Shown one piece after another: positions 9,321 to 17,452 of a stretch of DNA of 44,938 nt. Made by a program: the position numbers and the translations under genes. Origin of the DNA: Planktomarina sp. (GTDB lineage: Bacteria > Pseudomonadota > Alphaproteobacteria > Rhodobacterales > Rhodobacteraceae). Every line of letters starts with the position of its first letter. The first letter of the stretch is position 1. Location: NCBI GenBank assembly GCA_020629235.1, contig JAHDDS010000016.1:1-44938 (forward strand), in the 5' to 3' direction. The notes beneath the pieces were generated by a model. It saw nothing but the letters and a program-made list of their open reading frames with translations, ran no database searches and was not told where the DNA came from.

Positions 9321-10382
9321 TCAGGTGGCGGCCATCACCTGGTCCGCCAGCGCGCCATAGGCATCAGCCACCGCCCCACCTTGTGTCACAACGGGCGCGC
9401 CCGCGTCGCTGGCCAGGCGCACCGACAGTTCCAATGGCAGCGCCCCCAAAAACGGCAGGCCCAGCTTTTTCGCTTCGGCCTGGACCCCGCCGTGGCCAAA
9501 GGGATGGCTTTCGTGACCGCAACTGGGGCAGATAAATTGACTCATATTTTCCACCAACCCCAAGATCGGGGTTTTCAGGGTGGCGAACATGTCCAGCGCT
9601 TTGCGCGCGTCCAGCAGGGCCACATCTTGGGGCGTGGACACAATCACCGTGCCCGTCACCGGCACTTTCTGGCACAGCGTCAGCTGCACATCGCCCGTGC
9701 CCGGCGGCAGATCCACGATCAGCGCGTCCAAATCGCCCCATTGCACCTGCATCAGCATCTGCTGCAGCGCGCCCATCAACATCGGCCCGCGCCACACCAC
9801 GGCCTTGTCAGCTTCCAGCATCAAACCGATGGACATGAACGTCACGCCGTGGGCCTTCAGGGGAATGATGGTTTTGCCGTCTGGGCTGGCGGGGCGGGTG
9901 TGCGCGCCCATCATGCGTGGCTGGCTGGGGCCATATATATCGGCGTCCAGCAACCCCACGCGCCAGCCCTTTTGCGCCAGGGCCACGGCCAGGTTGGACG
10001 ATACGGTGGATTTGCCCACCCCGCCCTTGCCCGATGCCACAGGGATAATGCGCGCCACGCCGGGGATGGGCTGGGGGCCGCTGCTTTCGGTGGGGTGGCG
10101 GCCAATTTTCAGGTTGGGGGGCGGGCCTTTGTCTTCGTGGGCGGTCAGCACCGCCGCCACGCTGTCGACGCCCGGCAGGTCTTGGACCAATTGTTCGGCA
10201 GCCGCGCGGATGCCGTCCATCTTTTGGGCCACGTCCGGGCTGGGGGCTTCGATGACAAACCGCACCGCGCCGTCCGCCACAGACACCGCGCGGATAAAAT
10301 CGCGGCTGACCAGGTTGCCGCCGTCGGGCAATTCAAGGCGCGCCAAAGCCGCCATCACCGCGTCACGGTTCACTGTTGTCAT
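9321..10382 (-). CDS. mrp: Mrp/NBP35-type iron-sulfur cluster carrier ATPase
   Basis: Cytoplasmic P-loop ATPase (ApbC family) that binds and delivers [4Fe-4S] clusters to apo-proteins. The 353 residues have an N-terminal MIP18-like (DUF59) domain (about 1-85), a linker, and the ATPase domain with the deviant Walker A SGKGGVGKSTVSSNLA, GLLDADIYGPSQP, and DLPPGTGDVQLTL. The CxxC cluster ligands are in FICPSCGHE. ATG at 10382 is preceded by GGAGGG; an upstream in-frame start would add an unrelated cysteine-rich stretch. It is divergent from the DUF1127 gene across 261 bp. Confidence 0.95.
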   Translation of the reverse strand: MTTVNRDAVMAALARLELPDGGNLVSRDFIRAVSVADGAVRFVIEAPSPDVAQKMDGIRAAAEQLVQDLPGVDSVAAVLTAHEDKGPPPNLKIGRHPTESSGPQPIPGVARIIPVASGKGGVGKSTVSSNLAVALAQKGWRVGLLDADIYGPSQPRMMGAHTRPASPDGKTIIPLKAHGVTFMSIGLMLEADKAVVWRGPMLMGALQQMLMQVQWGDLDALIVDLPPGTGDVQLTLCQKVPVTGTVIVSTPQDVALLDARKALDMFATLKTPILGLVENMSQFICPSCGHESHPFGHGGVQAEAKKLGLPFLGALPLELSVRLASDAGAPVVTQGGAVADAYGALADQVMAAT

Positions 10383-10558
10383 GGGGGACCCTCCTGCCGC
10401 TTTGGGGCATCTGCCACGGCCCGGACGTGCGCGCAAGTTCATCCGCCAACCCGGGCCTGTGCCGCCGCCCTGCCCATGTCTGCGCCGGGATGCTGACATC
10501 TTGGGCAACCTGCAAACATCCATGCAATTGCTGCATAGCGGCATTTCGCCAATAGCGA

Positions 10559-10586
10559 TTGTGCAGTCGCAGCATCTGCCCCATGT
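10559..10586 (+). promoter_or_regulatory. RpoH-type promoter of the DUF1127 gene
   Basis: TTGTGC at 10559-10564 and CCCCATGT at 10579-10586 are 14 bp apart. The second box matches the heat-shock sigma -10 consensus CCCCATNT fully; the -35 keeps the core TTG. Transcription would start near 10593, giving a leader of about 50 nt to the ATG at 10644. In Rhodobacter sphaeroides the equivalent DUF1127-CcsR locus is driven by RpoHI/RpoHII. Confidence 0.65.
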
Positions 10587-10643
10587 TAGCGCTGTCGGCG
10601 GGAAACAGACCTTCAACAACCCCCGCCGCAGATGAGGTTCATT

Positions 10644-10859
10644 ATGGCAACTGTACTTGCAAACATCACCGCTGGCGCATCTTTGAAAGCCCGGTTTGAC
10701 GCTGTTTTGGCATCCTGGTCGGACGCCGCAAAGCGCCGCAAAGTTTATCGCACCACGGTGAACGAATTGTCTGTGTTGTCCACACGCGAATTGAGTGACC
10801 TGGGCATTGCGCGCAGCGACATCCGCCGCATCGCCATGGACGCGGCCAACGAGATTTAA
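10644..10859 (+). CDS. DUF1127 small protein (CcaF1-like)
   Basis: Basic protein of 71 residues ending in the DUF1127 (YjiS-like) motif: VNELSVLSTRELSDLGIARSDIRRIA. The ATG at 10644 is chosen over one at 10632 because GAGG lies 6-7 nt upstream of it. In Rhodobacter sphaeroides the homologous small protein CcaF1, encoded just upstream of the CcsR sRNAs, is reported to bind RNA and affect sRNA processing. The same arrangement is found here. The promoter looks like a heat-shock/oxidative stress promoter and the transcript ends at the hairpin at 10961-11001. Function by homology only. Confidence 0.85.
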   Translation: MATVLANITAGASLKARFDAVLASWSDAAKRRKVYRTTVNELSVLSTRELSDLGIARSDIRRIAMDAANEI

Positions 10860-10889
10860 GGTTCACCCAGTCACCTTTGTGTCCTTCGG

Positions 10890-11001
10890 ACAGCGCGGGC
10901 CGTTTCCTCCCGATTTTGGCGCGCGCAAGCGTGGGTGACGCAAACAGTGGTGATAACGTACGGCGGCGTTCCTCCTCCTCCCCTGGAACGCCGCCGTTTT
11001 T
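10890..11001 (+). ncRNA. CcsR ('cuckoo')-type small RNA downstream of DUF1127
   Basis: Two hairpins follow the DUF1127 stop, both showing a CCUCC(U)CCC-type motif in the loop. Hairpin 1: arms 10893-10901 and 10918-10926 (one mismatch), loop with CCTCCC at 10906-10911. Hairpin 2: arms 10961-10972 and 10985-10996 (12 bp perfect), loop with CCTCCTCCCC, then TTTTT. Paired hairpins exposing this anti-Shine-Dalgarno-like motif behind a DUF1127 gene define the CcsR/cuckoo RNA family of Alphaproteobacteria. One unit is present here. The 5' end, probably made by processing of the DUF1127 mRNA, is not known. Confidence 0.75.
10961..11001 (+). terminator. Intrinsic terminator closing the DUF1127-CcsR transcript
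   Basis: 12-bp perfect GC-rich stem (10961-10972 with 10985-10996), 12-nt pyrimidine loop, then T5 at 10997-11001. It doubles as the second hairpin of the CcsR-like RNA. Confidence 0.88.
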
Positions 11002-11066
11002 GTGCCCGCCTTCTGAAAGTGCGCCCCTTCGATTGACCCACAGGGGCCGCGCCCCTAGGAAGGGTC

Positions 11067-11666
11067 ATGACTGTTGACCTTTTCCTTGCCCTGCTGACAT
11101 TCGCCTTCGTGTCGTCCATCACGCCGGGGCCCAACAACATCATGTTGATGGCCAGCGGTGCCAACTTTGGCCTGTGGCGCACCGTGCCGCACATGCTGGG
11201 GGTGGGCATCGGGTTTATGGTGATGATCGCCTTGGTGGGCGTGGGGCTGGGCGGCATCTTCGAGGTCTTTCCCGTTTTGCACACCGTGCTGAAGGTGGTG
11301 GCCGTGGTTTATATGCTGTGGCTGGCGTGGAAAATCGCCACCGCCGCGTCCGACATCGGCGACACCGCCCCCGACGCGGCCCCCATGACATTCCTGCAAG
11401 CGGCGGCTTTTCAGTGGGTGAACCCCAAGGCCTGGACCATGGCCCTGGCGGCGATCTTGGCTTTTGTGCCCACCGATGGCGGTTGGGGACTGGGCATCGC
11501 TTTGGTGACGCTGTCGTTTGGCATGGTGAACATCCCGTGCATCACGGTTTGGACGTGGATGGGGGTGCAGGTGCGCCGGTTTTTGGCCACGCCGACGCGA
11601 CTGCGGGCGTTCAATGTGACCATGGCGGTGTTGCTGGTGGTCTCTGTCGTGCCGATCTTGGGATAG
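11067..11666 (+). CDS. LysE/RhtB family amino-acid exporter
   Basis: Inner-membrane protein of 199 residues with about six hydrophobic segments and the family signature SSITPGPNNIMLMASGANFG near residues 16-35, plus FQWVNPKAWTMAL in the middle. LysE/RhtB proteins export amino acids or related compounds; substrate cannot be told from sequence. ATG at 11067 has AGGAAGGG just upstream. It stops 6 bp before the convergent photolyase-like gene and is probably a single-gene unit behind the CcsR terminator. Confidence 0.9.
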   Translation: MTVDLFLALLTFAFVSSITPGPNNIMLMASGANFGLWRTVPHMLGVGIGFMVMIALVGVGLGGIFEVFPVLHTVLKVVAVVYMLWLAWKIATAASDIGDTAPDAAPMTFLQAAAFQWVNPKAWTMALAAILAFVPTDGGWGLGIALVTLSFGMVNIPCITVWTWMGVQVRRFLATPTRLRAFNVTMAVLLVVSVVPILG

Positions 11667-11672
11667 CTTGGG

Positions 11673-13160
11673 TCAGTCCAGGCGCGCCAGGAACTGGTCT
11701 GCGGCGTCCAGGTGGGCGTTCAGCTTGGCGTTGTCCATTTTGGCCACCGTGCGGCACATCATGGCCCACCGCGGATTGCCCGCCAAGCGGTCGCAGTGCT
11801 TCCAGATGAACCGCCAGTAAAGCCCGTCCCAGGTGGTGGACCAGTCGCCGGTCTTCCAATGGGACATTTTGCGCGCATAGTTGGACCCCGAAAAATACGG
11901 CTTGGTTGTGATCAACCCCCCGTCGGCGTGTTGCGACATGGCATAGGCATTGGGCACCATGACCCAATCGTAACTGTCCACGAACATTTCCATGAACCAG
12001 CGGTACACGTCATCGGGGTCGATTTCGCACAAAAACATGATGCCCCCCAGCACCATCAGCCGTTCGATATGGTGGCAGTACCCCGTGTCCAAGACGCGCC
12101 GGATGGTATCGTCCACGGGGTCGATGCCCGTGGTGGCGTCATAAAAGCAGGCGGGCATTTTGCGCGTGTGGTTCCAGTGGTTGGTGGTGCGCATCTTCAC
12201 GCCCAAATCCAGGTATGTGGCGCGCATGAATTCGCGCCAGCCGATGACTTGGCGCACAAACCCTTCCACCGCGTTCAGCGGCACGTCATAAGTGGCGGCG
12301 TGGTGCAGCGTGCGGTGCAACACCTGCTGCGGCGTCAGCAGCCCGATGTTCAGCGCGGGCGTCAGCACCGAATGCCACAGCCAGCTTTCCCCTTCCACGA
12401 TGGCGTCTTCATAATCGCCAAACAGGTGGAACCTGTCCGCCAAAAACCGATCCAACCAGCGGGCGGCATCGTCGTGGCTGGTGGGATAGATCAGCTGGTC
12501 GATGCGCCCCACCGCGTCCGGGAAATCGCGCAGCACGCTGTCGCGGGCGTCCAGGTCAAATTGATCGCGGTTCAGCGGCGGCAGATCGGGCACGTCCCCC
12601 AGTTTGGCCTTGGGCACTTTCTTGCGGTTGTCTTCATCAAAGCTCCACTTCCCGCCCATGGGGGCATCGCCGTCCATCAAGATGTTCATCCGGCGGCGTT
12701 GGTACTTGTAATATTCGGCCATGAACCACCGCTTGCGCCCGTCGGCCCAGACATGGTTGTCGGCGGTGGTGTTGATCCAACACGGGCTGTCCAGCACCGT
12801 CAGGGTGATGTCCGCGCAGGCCGCATTCAGGCGGCGTTCCAGGGTGAAATCTGACGGGTCAGCCACCACGATTTCCGTCACCCCCGCCGCCGCCAGTTTG
12901 GCCACATGGTCCGCCACCATGGCCGTATCGGGCCGGTACGTCACTTCGGTCACCCTGTGCCCCTGCCCCGTCAGCCACGCGGCATAACGCGCCATGGTGG
13001 CCCGGTGCAGCCACAGCTTCTGGCGGTGCATGTTGGCGGGGTACTGCGGATCACCGAAAAACAGCGGGTCTTCCATCAGCGTGACATCGCGCGGCCCGTC
13101 CACCAACGCGGGGTGGTCCAAAAACAGCTGGTGCGGAAAGATCAGAACGGCTTGGCCCAT
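11673..13160 (-). CDS. Photolyase/cryptochrome-related protein (PhrB/CryB family) without Fe-S ligands
   Basis: Protein of 495 residues related to the bacterial (6-4) photolyases and CryB-type cryptochromes (FeS-BCP family). N-terminal Rossmann-like domain ([14 protein letters not shown]) and C-terminal FAD domain with [13 protein letters not shown] (His363-His364, the catalytic-histidine region), [14 protein letters not shown] and [16 protein letters not shown] are clear. Family members bind a [4Fe-4S] cluster through four cysteines. Here the C-terminal CxxC...C segment is replaced by [19 protein letters not shown] (431-449), with no cysteine and about ten residues fewer, and no cysteine is seen at the expected first ligand near 348-350. 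ATG 13160 is preferred over an upstream GTG because AAAAGGG precedes it. Confidence 0.85.
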   Translation of the reverse strand: MGQAVLIFPHQLFLDHPALVDGPRDVTLMEDPLFFGDPQYPANMHRQKLWLHRATMARYAAWLTGQGHRVTEVTYRPDTAMVADHVAKLAAAGVTEIVVADPSDFTLERRLNAACADITLTVLDSPCWINTTADNHVWADGRKRWFMAEYYKYQRRRMNILMDGDAPMGGKWSFDEDNRKKVPKAKLGDVPDLPPLNRDQFDLDARDSVLRDFPDAVGRIDQLIYPTSHDDAARWLDRFLADRFHLFGDYEDAIVEGESWLWHSVLTPALNIGLLTPQQVLHRTLHHAATYDVPLNAVEGFVRQVIGWREFMRATYLDLGVKMRTTNHWNHTRKMPACFYDATTGIDPVDDTIRRVLDTGYCHHIERLMVLGGIMFLCEIDPDDVYRWFMEMFVDSYDWVMVPNAYAMSQHADGGLITTKPYFSGSNYARKMSHWKTGDWSTTWDGLYWRFIWKHCDRLAGNPRWAMMCRTVAKMDNAKLNAHLDAADQFLARLD

Positions 13161-13225
13161 GGGAACCCTTTTCTCGTTGCCCGACACCTAGGCCGCAGAC
13201 GCGTCCCGACCAGCCCCCGCGACGC

Positions 13226-13260
13226 GTTACAAAAATCCCAAAACCCGCACATCTTGTAAC
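13226..13260. promoter_or_regulatory. Inverted repeat GTTACAA-N21-TTGTAAC upstream of the paa operon
   Basis: Arms at 13226-13232 and 13254-13260, 44 bp before the thiolase start, in the region between the divergent photolyase-like gene and paaJ. PaaX operators in E. coli are also widely spaced inverted repeats, so this could be the PaaX site, though the half-site differs. A possible sigma-70 promoter follows (TTGGCA at 13268, 18 bp, TATGAC at 13292); its start would lie at or very near the ATG. Confidence 0.4.
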
Positions 13261-13303
13261 ATTTTGCTTGGCACGGTCGGTGCCCGCGCGCTATGACAAC
13301 GGC

Positions 13304-14500
13304 ATGGCAGAGGCTTATATCTTCGACGGCGTGCGCACCGCCATTGGCCGCTTCGGCGGGGCCTTGGCCCCCATCCGCTGCGACGACCTGGCGGCGATCC
13401 CTGTGAAGGCCCTGCTGGACCGCCACCCCGATTTGGACCCATCGTCGGTGGACGAAGTGATCTTGGGCGACGCCAACCAAGCGGGCGAAGACAACCGCAA
13501 TGTGGCGCGTATGGCGGCGCTGTTGGCGGGGCTGCCCGACACTGTGGCGGGCATCACCGTGAACCGGCTGTGCGCGTCTGGCTTGGACGCCGTTGCCATG
13601 GCGGCGCGGTCGGTCAAGGCCGGGGACGCCCGGCTGTGCATCGCGGGGGGCGTGGAACATATGACCCGCGCGCCGTTCGTCATGGCCAAGGCGCCCGCGG
13701 CCTTTGCGCGCGACGTGCAGGTGCACGACACCACCATCGGGTGGCGCTTCATCAACCCTGCCCTTCAGGCCGCGTTTGGCACCCACAGCATGCCCGAAAC
13801 CGCAGACAACGTTGCCGCTGATTACGGCGTGGCGCGGGCTGATCAGGATGCCTTTGCGGCCCGGTCCCAAGCCCGGTGGGCTGCCGCCGATGCCGCAGGA
13901 CTTTTCGCGCAAGAAATCACACCCGTGACGATCCCCCAACGCAAGGGCGACGCGATAACATTTGACCGCGACGAACACCCGCGCCCCGGCACCACGGCTG
14001 CCGATTTGGCCAAGCTGCGCCCGCTGAACGGCCCCGATTGCACCGTGACGGCGGGGAATGCCAGCGGCGTGAACGATGGGGCGGCGGCCCTGTTGGTGGG
14101 GGCAGACATGGGCGGGGCGACACCCCTGGCCCGCATCGTCGCCACCGCCAGCGCCGGGGTGGCCCCGCGCGTGATGGGCGTGGGTCCTGTGCCCGCCGTG
14201 CGCAAGGTCCTGGCCCAGACGGGCCTGACCATCACCGATATGGACGTGATCGAACTGAACGAAGCTTTCGCCGCCCAGGCCCTGGCCTGTTTGCGCGAAT
14301 TGGGCGTGGCCGATGATGCGCACCACGTAAACCCCAACGGCGGGGCCATCGCCCTGGGGCACCCGTTGGGCATGTCCGGCGCGCGCCTGGTGTTGACCGC
14401 TGCGCGGGAATTGCAGCGCCGCCAGGGGCGATATGCCCTGTGCACCATGTGCGTGGGCGTGGGCCAAGGCGTGGCGATGATTTTGGAAAGGGTAAGCTGA
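13304..14500 (+). CDS. paaJ: Thiolase, 3-oxoadipyl-CoA / 3-oxo-5,6-dehydrosuberyl-CoA type
   Basis: Type II thiolase of 398 residues. In the phenylacetate pathway it cleaves 3-oxo-5,6-dehydrosuberyl-CoA and later 3-oxoadipyl-CoA with CoA. Active-site elements: nucleophile Cys in [12 protein letters not shown] (about residue 91), NEAFAAQAL, the histidine in [20 protein letters not shown], and the C-terminal Cys in [10 protein letters not shown]. The ATG at 13304 begins the family N-terminus [18 protein letters not shown]. No good Shine-Dalgarno is seen before it, and the transcript could be nearly leaderless. The stop overlaps the paaA start by 1 bp (TGATG). Its place at the head of paaABCDE supports the pathway-specific role. 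Confidence 0.9.
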   Translation: MAEAYIFDGVRTAIGRFGGALAPIRCDDLAAIPVKALLDRHPDLDPSSVDEVILGDANQAGEDNRNVARMAALLAGLPDTVAGITVNRLCASGLDAVAMAARSVKAGDARLCIAGGVEHMTRAPFVMAKAPAAFARDVQVHDTTIGWRFINPALQAAFGTHSMPETADNVAADYGVARADQDAFAARSQARWAAADAAGLFAQEITPVTIPQRKGDAITFDRDEHPRPGTTAADLAKLRPLNGPDCTVTAGNASGVNDGAAALLVGADMGGATPLARIVATASAGVAPRVMGVGPVPAVRKVLAQTGLTITDMDVIELNEAFAAQALACLRELGVADDAHHVNPNGGAIALGHPLGMSGARLVLTAARELQRRQGRYALCTMCVGVGQGVAMILERVS

Positions 14501-15477
14501 TGTATGCACAGATGATCAAGTCGGAAGCGACCCAAGACGATCCCGAAAAACTGGCCGCCTTTCAGGCCCGCATCGACCGCGGCGAAAAGATAGAGCCCAA
14601 GGATTGGATGCCCGAAGGATATCGCAAAACCCTGATCCGCCAGATCGGCCAACACGCCCATTCGGAAATCGTGGGCCAACTGCCCGAAGGCAACTGGATC
14701 ACCCGCGCCCCCAGCCTGGAACGTAAAGTTAACCTGCTGGCCAAGGTCCAGGACGAAGCGGGCCACGGGCTGTACCTGTACTGCGCGGCGGAAACCCTGG
14801 GCGTCAGCCGGGACGCGCTGACCGAAATGCTGCTGGACGGTCGGATGAAATATTCGTCGATCTTCAACTATCCCACCCTGACTTGGGCCGATATGGGGGC
14901 TGTGGGCTGGCTGGTGGATGGGGCCGCCATCATGAACCAGGTGCCGCTGCAACGCACGTCGTATGGCCCCTATGCCCGGGCCATGGTGCGGATTTGCAAA
15001 GAAGAAAGCTTTCATCAGCGCCAGGGGTATCACCTGCTGCTGAAGATGATGGCGGGGACCGATGATCAAAAGCGCATGTGCCAGGACGCCCTGAACCGGT
15101 TTTGGTATCCCGCCCTGATGATGTTCGGACCGTCCGACAAGGACAGCGTGCATTCCGCGCAGTCCATGGCCTGGAAGATCAAGATGAACACCAACGATGA
15201 ACTGCGCCAGAAGTTCGTCGATGAAACCGTGCCCCAGGCCGAATACCTGGGCCTGACGGTGCCCGATGACGGGTTGGTGTGGAATGATGCGCGCGGCCAC
15301 TATGACTTCACCCAGCCTGACTGGTCAGAATTTTACAACGTGTTGCAGGGCAACGGCCCGTGCAACGCAGAACGCATGGCCGCCCGGCGCAAGGCCTGGG
15401 ACGACGGGGCCTGGGTGCGCGACGCCATGTTGGCCCATGGCCAGAAGAAAGCCGCACGACGGAAGGCTGCCGAATGA
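14500..15477 (+). CDS. paaA: Phenylacetyl-CoA epoxidase, catalytic subunit PaaA
   Basis: Diiron oxygenase subunit that, with PaaC, PaaB and reductase PaaE, converts phenylacetyl-CoA to the 1,2-epoxide. The 325 residues carry ferritin-like helices with the iron ligands in [15 protein letters not shown] and [13 protein letters not shown]. The N-terminal stretch [28 protein letters not shown] is the usual PaaA start. ATG 14500 overlaps the thiolase stop by 1 bp and AAAGGG lies upstream. Its stop overlaps the following DUF3291 gene by 4 bp. Confidence 0.97.
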   Translation: MYAQMIKSEATQDDPEKLAAFQARIDRGEKIEPKDWMPEGYRKTLIRQIGQHAHSEIVGQLPEGNWITRAPSLERKVNLLAKVQDEAGHGLYLYCAAETLGVSRDALTEMLLDGRMKYSSIFNYPTLTWADMGAVGWLVDGAAIMNQVPLQRTSYGPYARAMVRICKEESFHQRQGYHLLLKMMAGTDDQKRMCQDALNRFWYPALMMFGPSDKDSVHSAQSMAWKIKMNTNDELRQKFVDETVPQAEYLGLTVPDDGLVWNDARGHYDFTQPDWSEFYNVLQGNGPCNAERMAARRKAWDDGAWVRDAMLAHGQKKAARRKAAE

Positions 15478-15938
15478 AACTTGCTGAACTGAACGTGGGC
15501 TATGCCCGATATGACACCGATGACGCCCGCATGGCGGGGTTCATGGACAACCTGGACCGCATCAACGCCCTGGCCGAACGCAGCCCTGGGTTTGTCTGGC
15601 GCATGAAATCCGACAGCGGCAACGCCACCGACATCGCCGTGCCCGGCGACGCAGACATGATATCGAACCTGTCTGTGTGGGACGATGTGCAATCGCTGGG
15701 GGAGTATGTGTTCAACACAGTGCACGCGCGGTTTTACGACAAAAAGCACGACTGGTTTCAGGCCATGACCCAGCCCCATTTCGTGATGTGGTGGGTGGAA
15801 GATGACCATACGCCCACGCTTGCAGAAGCAATGGACAGGTTGCACCACCTGCGCCAACACGGCTCCAGCGATTTTGCGTTTGGGTGGGACGCGGTGGATA
15901 TGACCCAGTGGCGCCAATGCGCCGTGGCGGCGGAGTAA
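15474..15938 (+). CDS. DUF3291 domain protein inserted in the paa operon
   Basis: Protein of 154 residues matching the DUF3291 pattern: [41 protein letters not shown], then [14 protein letters not shown] and the tryptophan-rich [19 protein letters not shown]. The fold is expected to be a ferredoxin-like dimeric barrel of the ABM type; biochemical function is not established. It overlaps paaA by 4 bp (ATGA) and ends 4 bp before paaB, so it is translated as part of the operon. This placement between the catalytic subunit and PaaB is unusual in paa operons I know. No signal peptide or membrane segment. Confidence 0.8.
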   Translation: MKLAELNVGYARYDTDDARMAGFMDNLDRINALAERSPGFVWRMKSDSGNATDIAVPGDADMISNLSVWDDVQSLGEYVFNTVHARFYDKKHDWFQAMTQPHFVMWWVEDDHTPTLAEAMDRLHHLRQHGSSDFAFGWDAVDMTQWRQCAVAAE

Positions 15939-15942
15939 GCCC

Positions 15943-16227
15943 ATGGCCCAGGAATGGCCCCTGTGGGAGGTGTTTATCCGTGGCCAACACGGCATGTCCC
16001 ATCGGCATGTGGGATCGCTGCATGCGCCCGACGCGGACCGGGCCATCAAGAACGCCCGCGACGTGTACACCCGGCGCAACGAAGGGGTCAGCATTTGGGT
16101 GGTGGAGGCGGCGCAAATCGCGGCCTCTAACCCCACGGAAAAGGGGCCGATGTTCGATCCGGCCAAGGACAAAGTGTACCGCCACCCCACCTTCTATGAC
16201 ATTCCCGACGACGCGGGCAAAATGTGA
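15943..16227 (+). CDS. paaB: Phenylacetyl-CoA epoxidase subunit PaaB
   Basis: Small (94 residues) non-catalytic subunit required for the active epoxidase complex. The sequence WPLWEVFIRGQHGMSHRHVGSLHAPDADRA and RNEGVSIWVVEA match the family over its whole length. GGAG, part of the preceding gene's end, serves as ribosome site 7 nt before the ATG. The stop overlaps the paaC ATG by 1 bp. Confidence 0.96.
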   Translation: MAQEWPLWEVFIRGQHGMSHRHVGSLHAPDADRAIKNARDVYTRRNEGVSIWVVEAAQIAASNPTEKGPMFDPAKDKVYRHPTFYDIPDDAGKM

Positions 16228-16970
16228 TGGATGCCGCTTTGGAATGCGTGTTGCGCCAAGCGGACAACGCCTTGGTCTTGGGGCACCGCCTGTCGGAATG
16301 GTGCGGCGTGGGGCCGGTGTTGGAAGAAGACATCGCCCTGGCCAACACGGCCCTGGATTTGATCGGCCAAGCCAAGCTGTGGTTGGAATACGCGGCCGAG
16401 GTGCAAGGCGCGGGGCGCACTGCCGACGACCTGGCCTTTCGCCGCGATGTGTATGACTTCAAGAACGCGCTGTTGGTGGAACTGCCCAACGGCGATTTCG
16501 GCCAGACCCTGCTGCGGGAATTTTTCTTCGACGCCTTCCACCTGCCCTGGCTGCAGGCCCTGACCGCCAGCCCCGACGCCCGCGTGGCAGAGGTGGCGGC
16601 GAAATCCGCGAAAGAAGCGGCGTACCACCTGGAACGATCGGCGGAAACGGTGATCGCCCTGGGCGATGGGACCGACGAAAGCCACGCCCGCATGGCGGCG
16701 GCTTTGGCGTATCTGTGGCCATATACAGGGGAATTGATGGTGGATGATGCCGTGGACCTGGGCCAAGACGCCATGCCGCTGCCGTCGTCCATCCGGCCTG
16801 CGTGGGACACCACGGTGAACGCGGTCTTGGCAGAGGCGATGTTGACCCGCCCCGACAGTGACTTTGCCCACACCGGCGGGCGCAGCGGGGTCCGCCACAC
16901 CGAACACTTGGGGCACATGCTGGCACAGATGCAGTTTTTGCCCCGCGCATACCCCACCGCCACATGGTGA
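16227..16970 (+). CDS. paaC: Phenylacetyl-CoA epoxidase subunit PaaC
   Basis: Structural partner of PaaA in the epoxidase core, 247 residues, ferritin-like helical fold. Recognised by GHRLSEWCGVGPVLEEDIALANTALDLIGQAKLWL near residues 18-52 and by REFFFDAFHLPWL. ATG 16227 gives a TGATG junction with paaB; a GTG one codon earlier is also possible. The 3' end overlaps paaD by 7 bp. Confidence 0.95.
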   Translation: MDAALECVLRQADNALVLGHRLSEWCGVGPVLEEDIALANTALDLIGQAKLWLEYAAEVQGAGRTADDLAFRRDVYDFKNALLVELPNGDFGQTLLREFFFDAFHLPWLQALTASPDARVAEVAAKSAKEAAYHLERSAETVIALGDGTDESHARMAAALAYLWPYTGELMVDDAVDLGQDAMPLPSSIRPAWDTTVNAVLAEAMLTRPDSDFAHTGGRSGVRHTEHLGHMLAQMQFLPRAYPTATW

Positions 16971-17434
16971 CGCCTGCGCCCCTGACCCCAGACCAGGTTT
17001 GGGCCTGGTTGGAGGACGTGCCCGACCCGGAAATCCCGGTGATATCCGTGGTGGACTTGGGGGTCATTCGCGGCGTGGACGTGGATGGGTGGGCCGTGAC
17101 AGTCACCATCACGCCCACCTATTCCGGCTGTCCGGCCATGGGGGTCATTGCCATGGACATTGAACTGGCCTTGGCCAAACGCGGGGCGCAGGACGTGCGC
17201 ATCGCCACGCAACTGGCACCCCCCTGGACCACCGATTGGATGTCGCCCCAGGGCCTGGCGAAGTTGGAAGGATACGGCATCGCCCCCCCCCGGGCTGCCG
17301 GTGGCCCGGACCGCTGCCCCCACTGCCGCAGCCAGGATGTGGAACGGATCAGCCAGTTTGGATCCACCGCGTGCAAGGCCCAGTGGCGCTGCCGGGCGTG
17401 CTTGGAACCCTTCGATTATTTCAAATGCATCTGA
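16964..17434 (+). CDS. paaD: Phenylacetate pathway protein PaaD (Fe-S assembly-like)
   Basis: 156 residues. The N-terminal half is a MIP18/DUF59 domain with DPEIPVISVVDLGVIRGV and YSGCPAMGVI. The C-terminal part is a zinc-ribbon-like module with CPHC...C...CRAC. PaaD is needed for the epoxidase system, probably for loading iron-sulfur or diiron centres; it is not part of the catalytic core. Overlaps paaC by 7 bp and is followed by paaE after 18 bp. Confidence 0.94.
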   Translation: MVTPAPLTPDQVWAWLEDVPDPEIPVISVVDLGVIRGVDVDGWAVTVTITPTYSGCPAMGVIAMDIELALAKRGAQDVRIATQLAPPWTTDWMSPQGLAKLEGYGIAPPRAAGGPDRCPHCRSQDVERISQFGSTACKAQWRCRACLEPFDYFKCI

Positions 17435-17452
17435 CCCCCAGGACCCCGCCCC

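Noticed and set aside
9102-10496. 464-codon plus-strand frame opposite mrp
   Set aside because: Antisense to Mrp, which shows complete ATPase and CxxC motifs.
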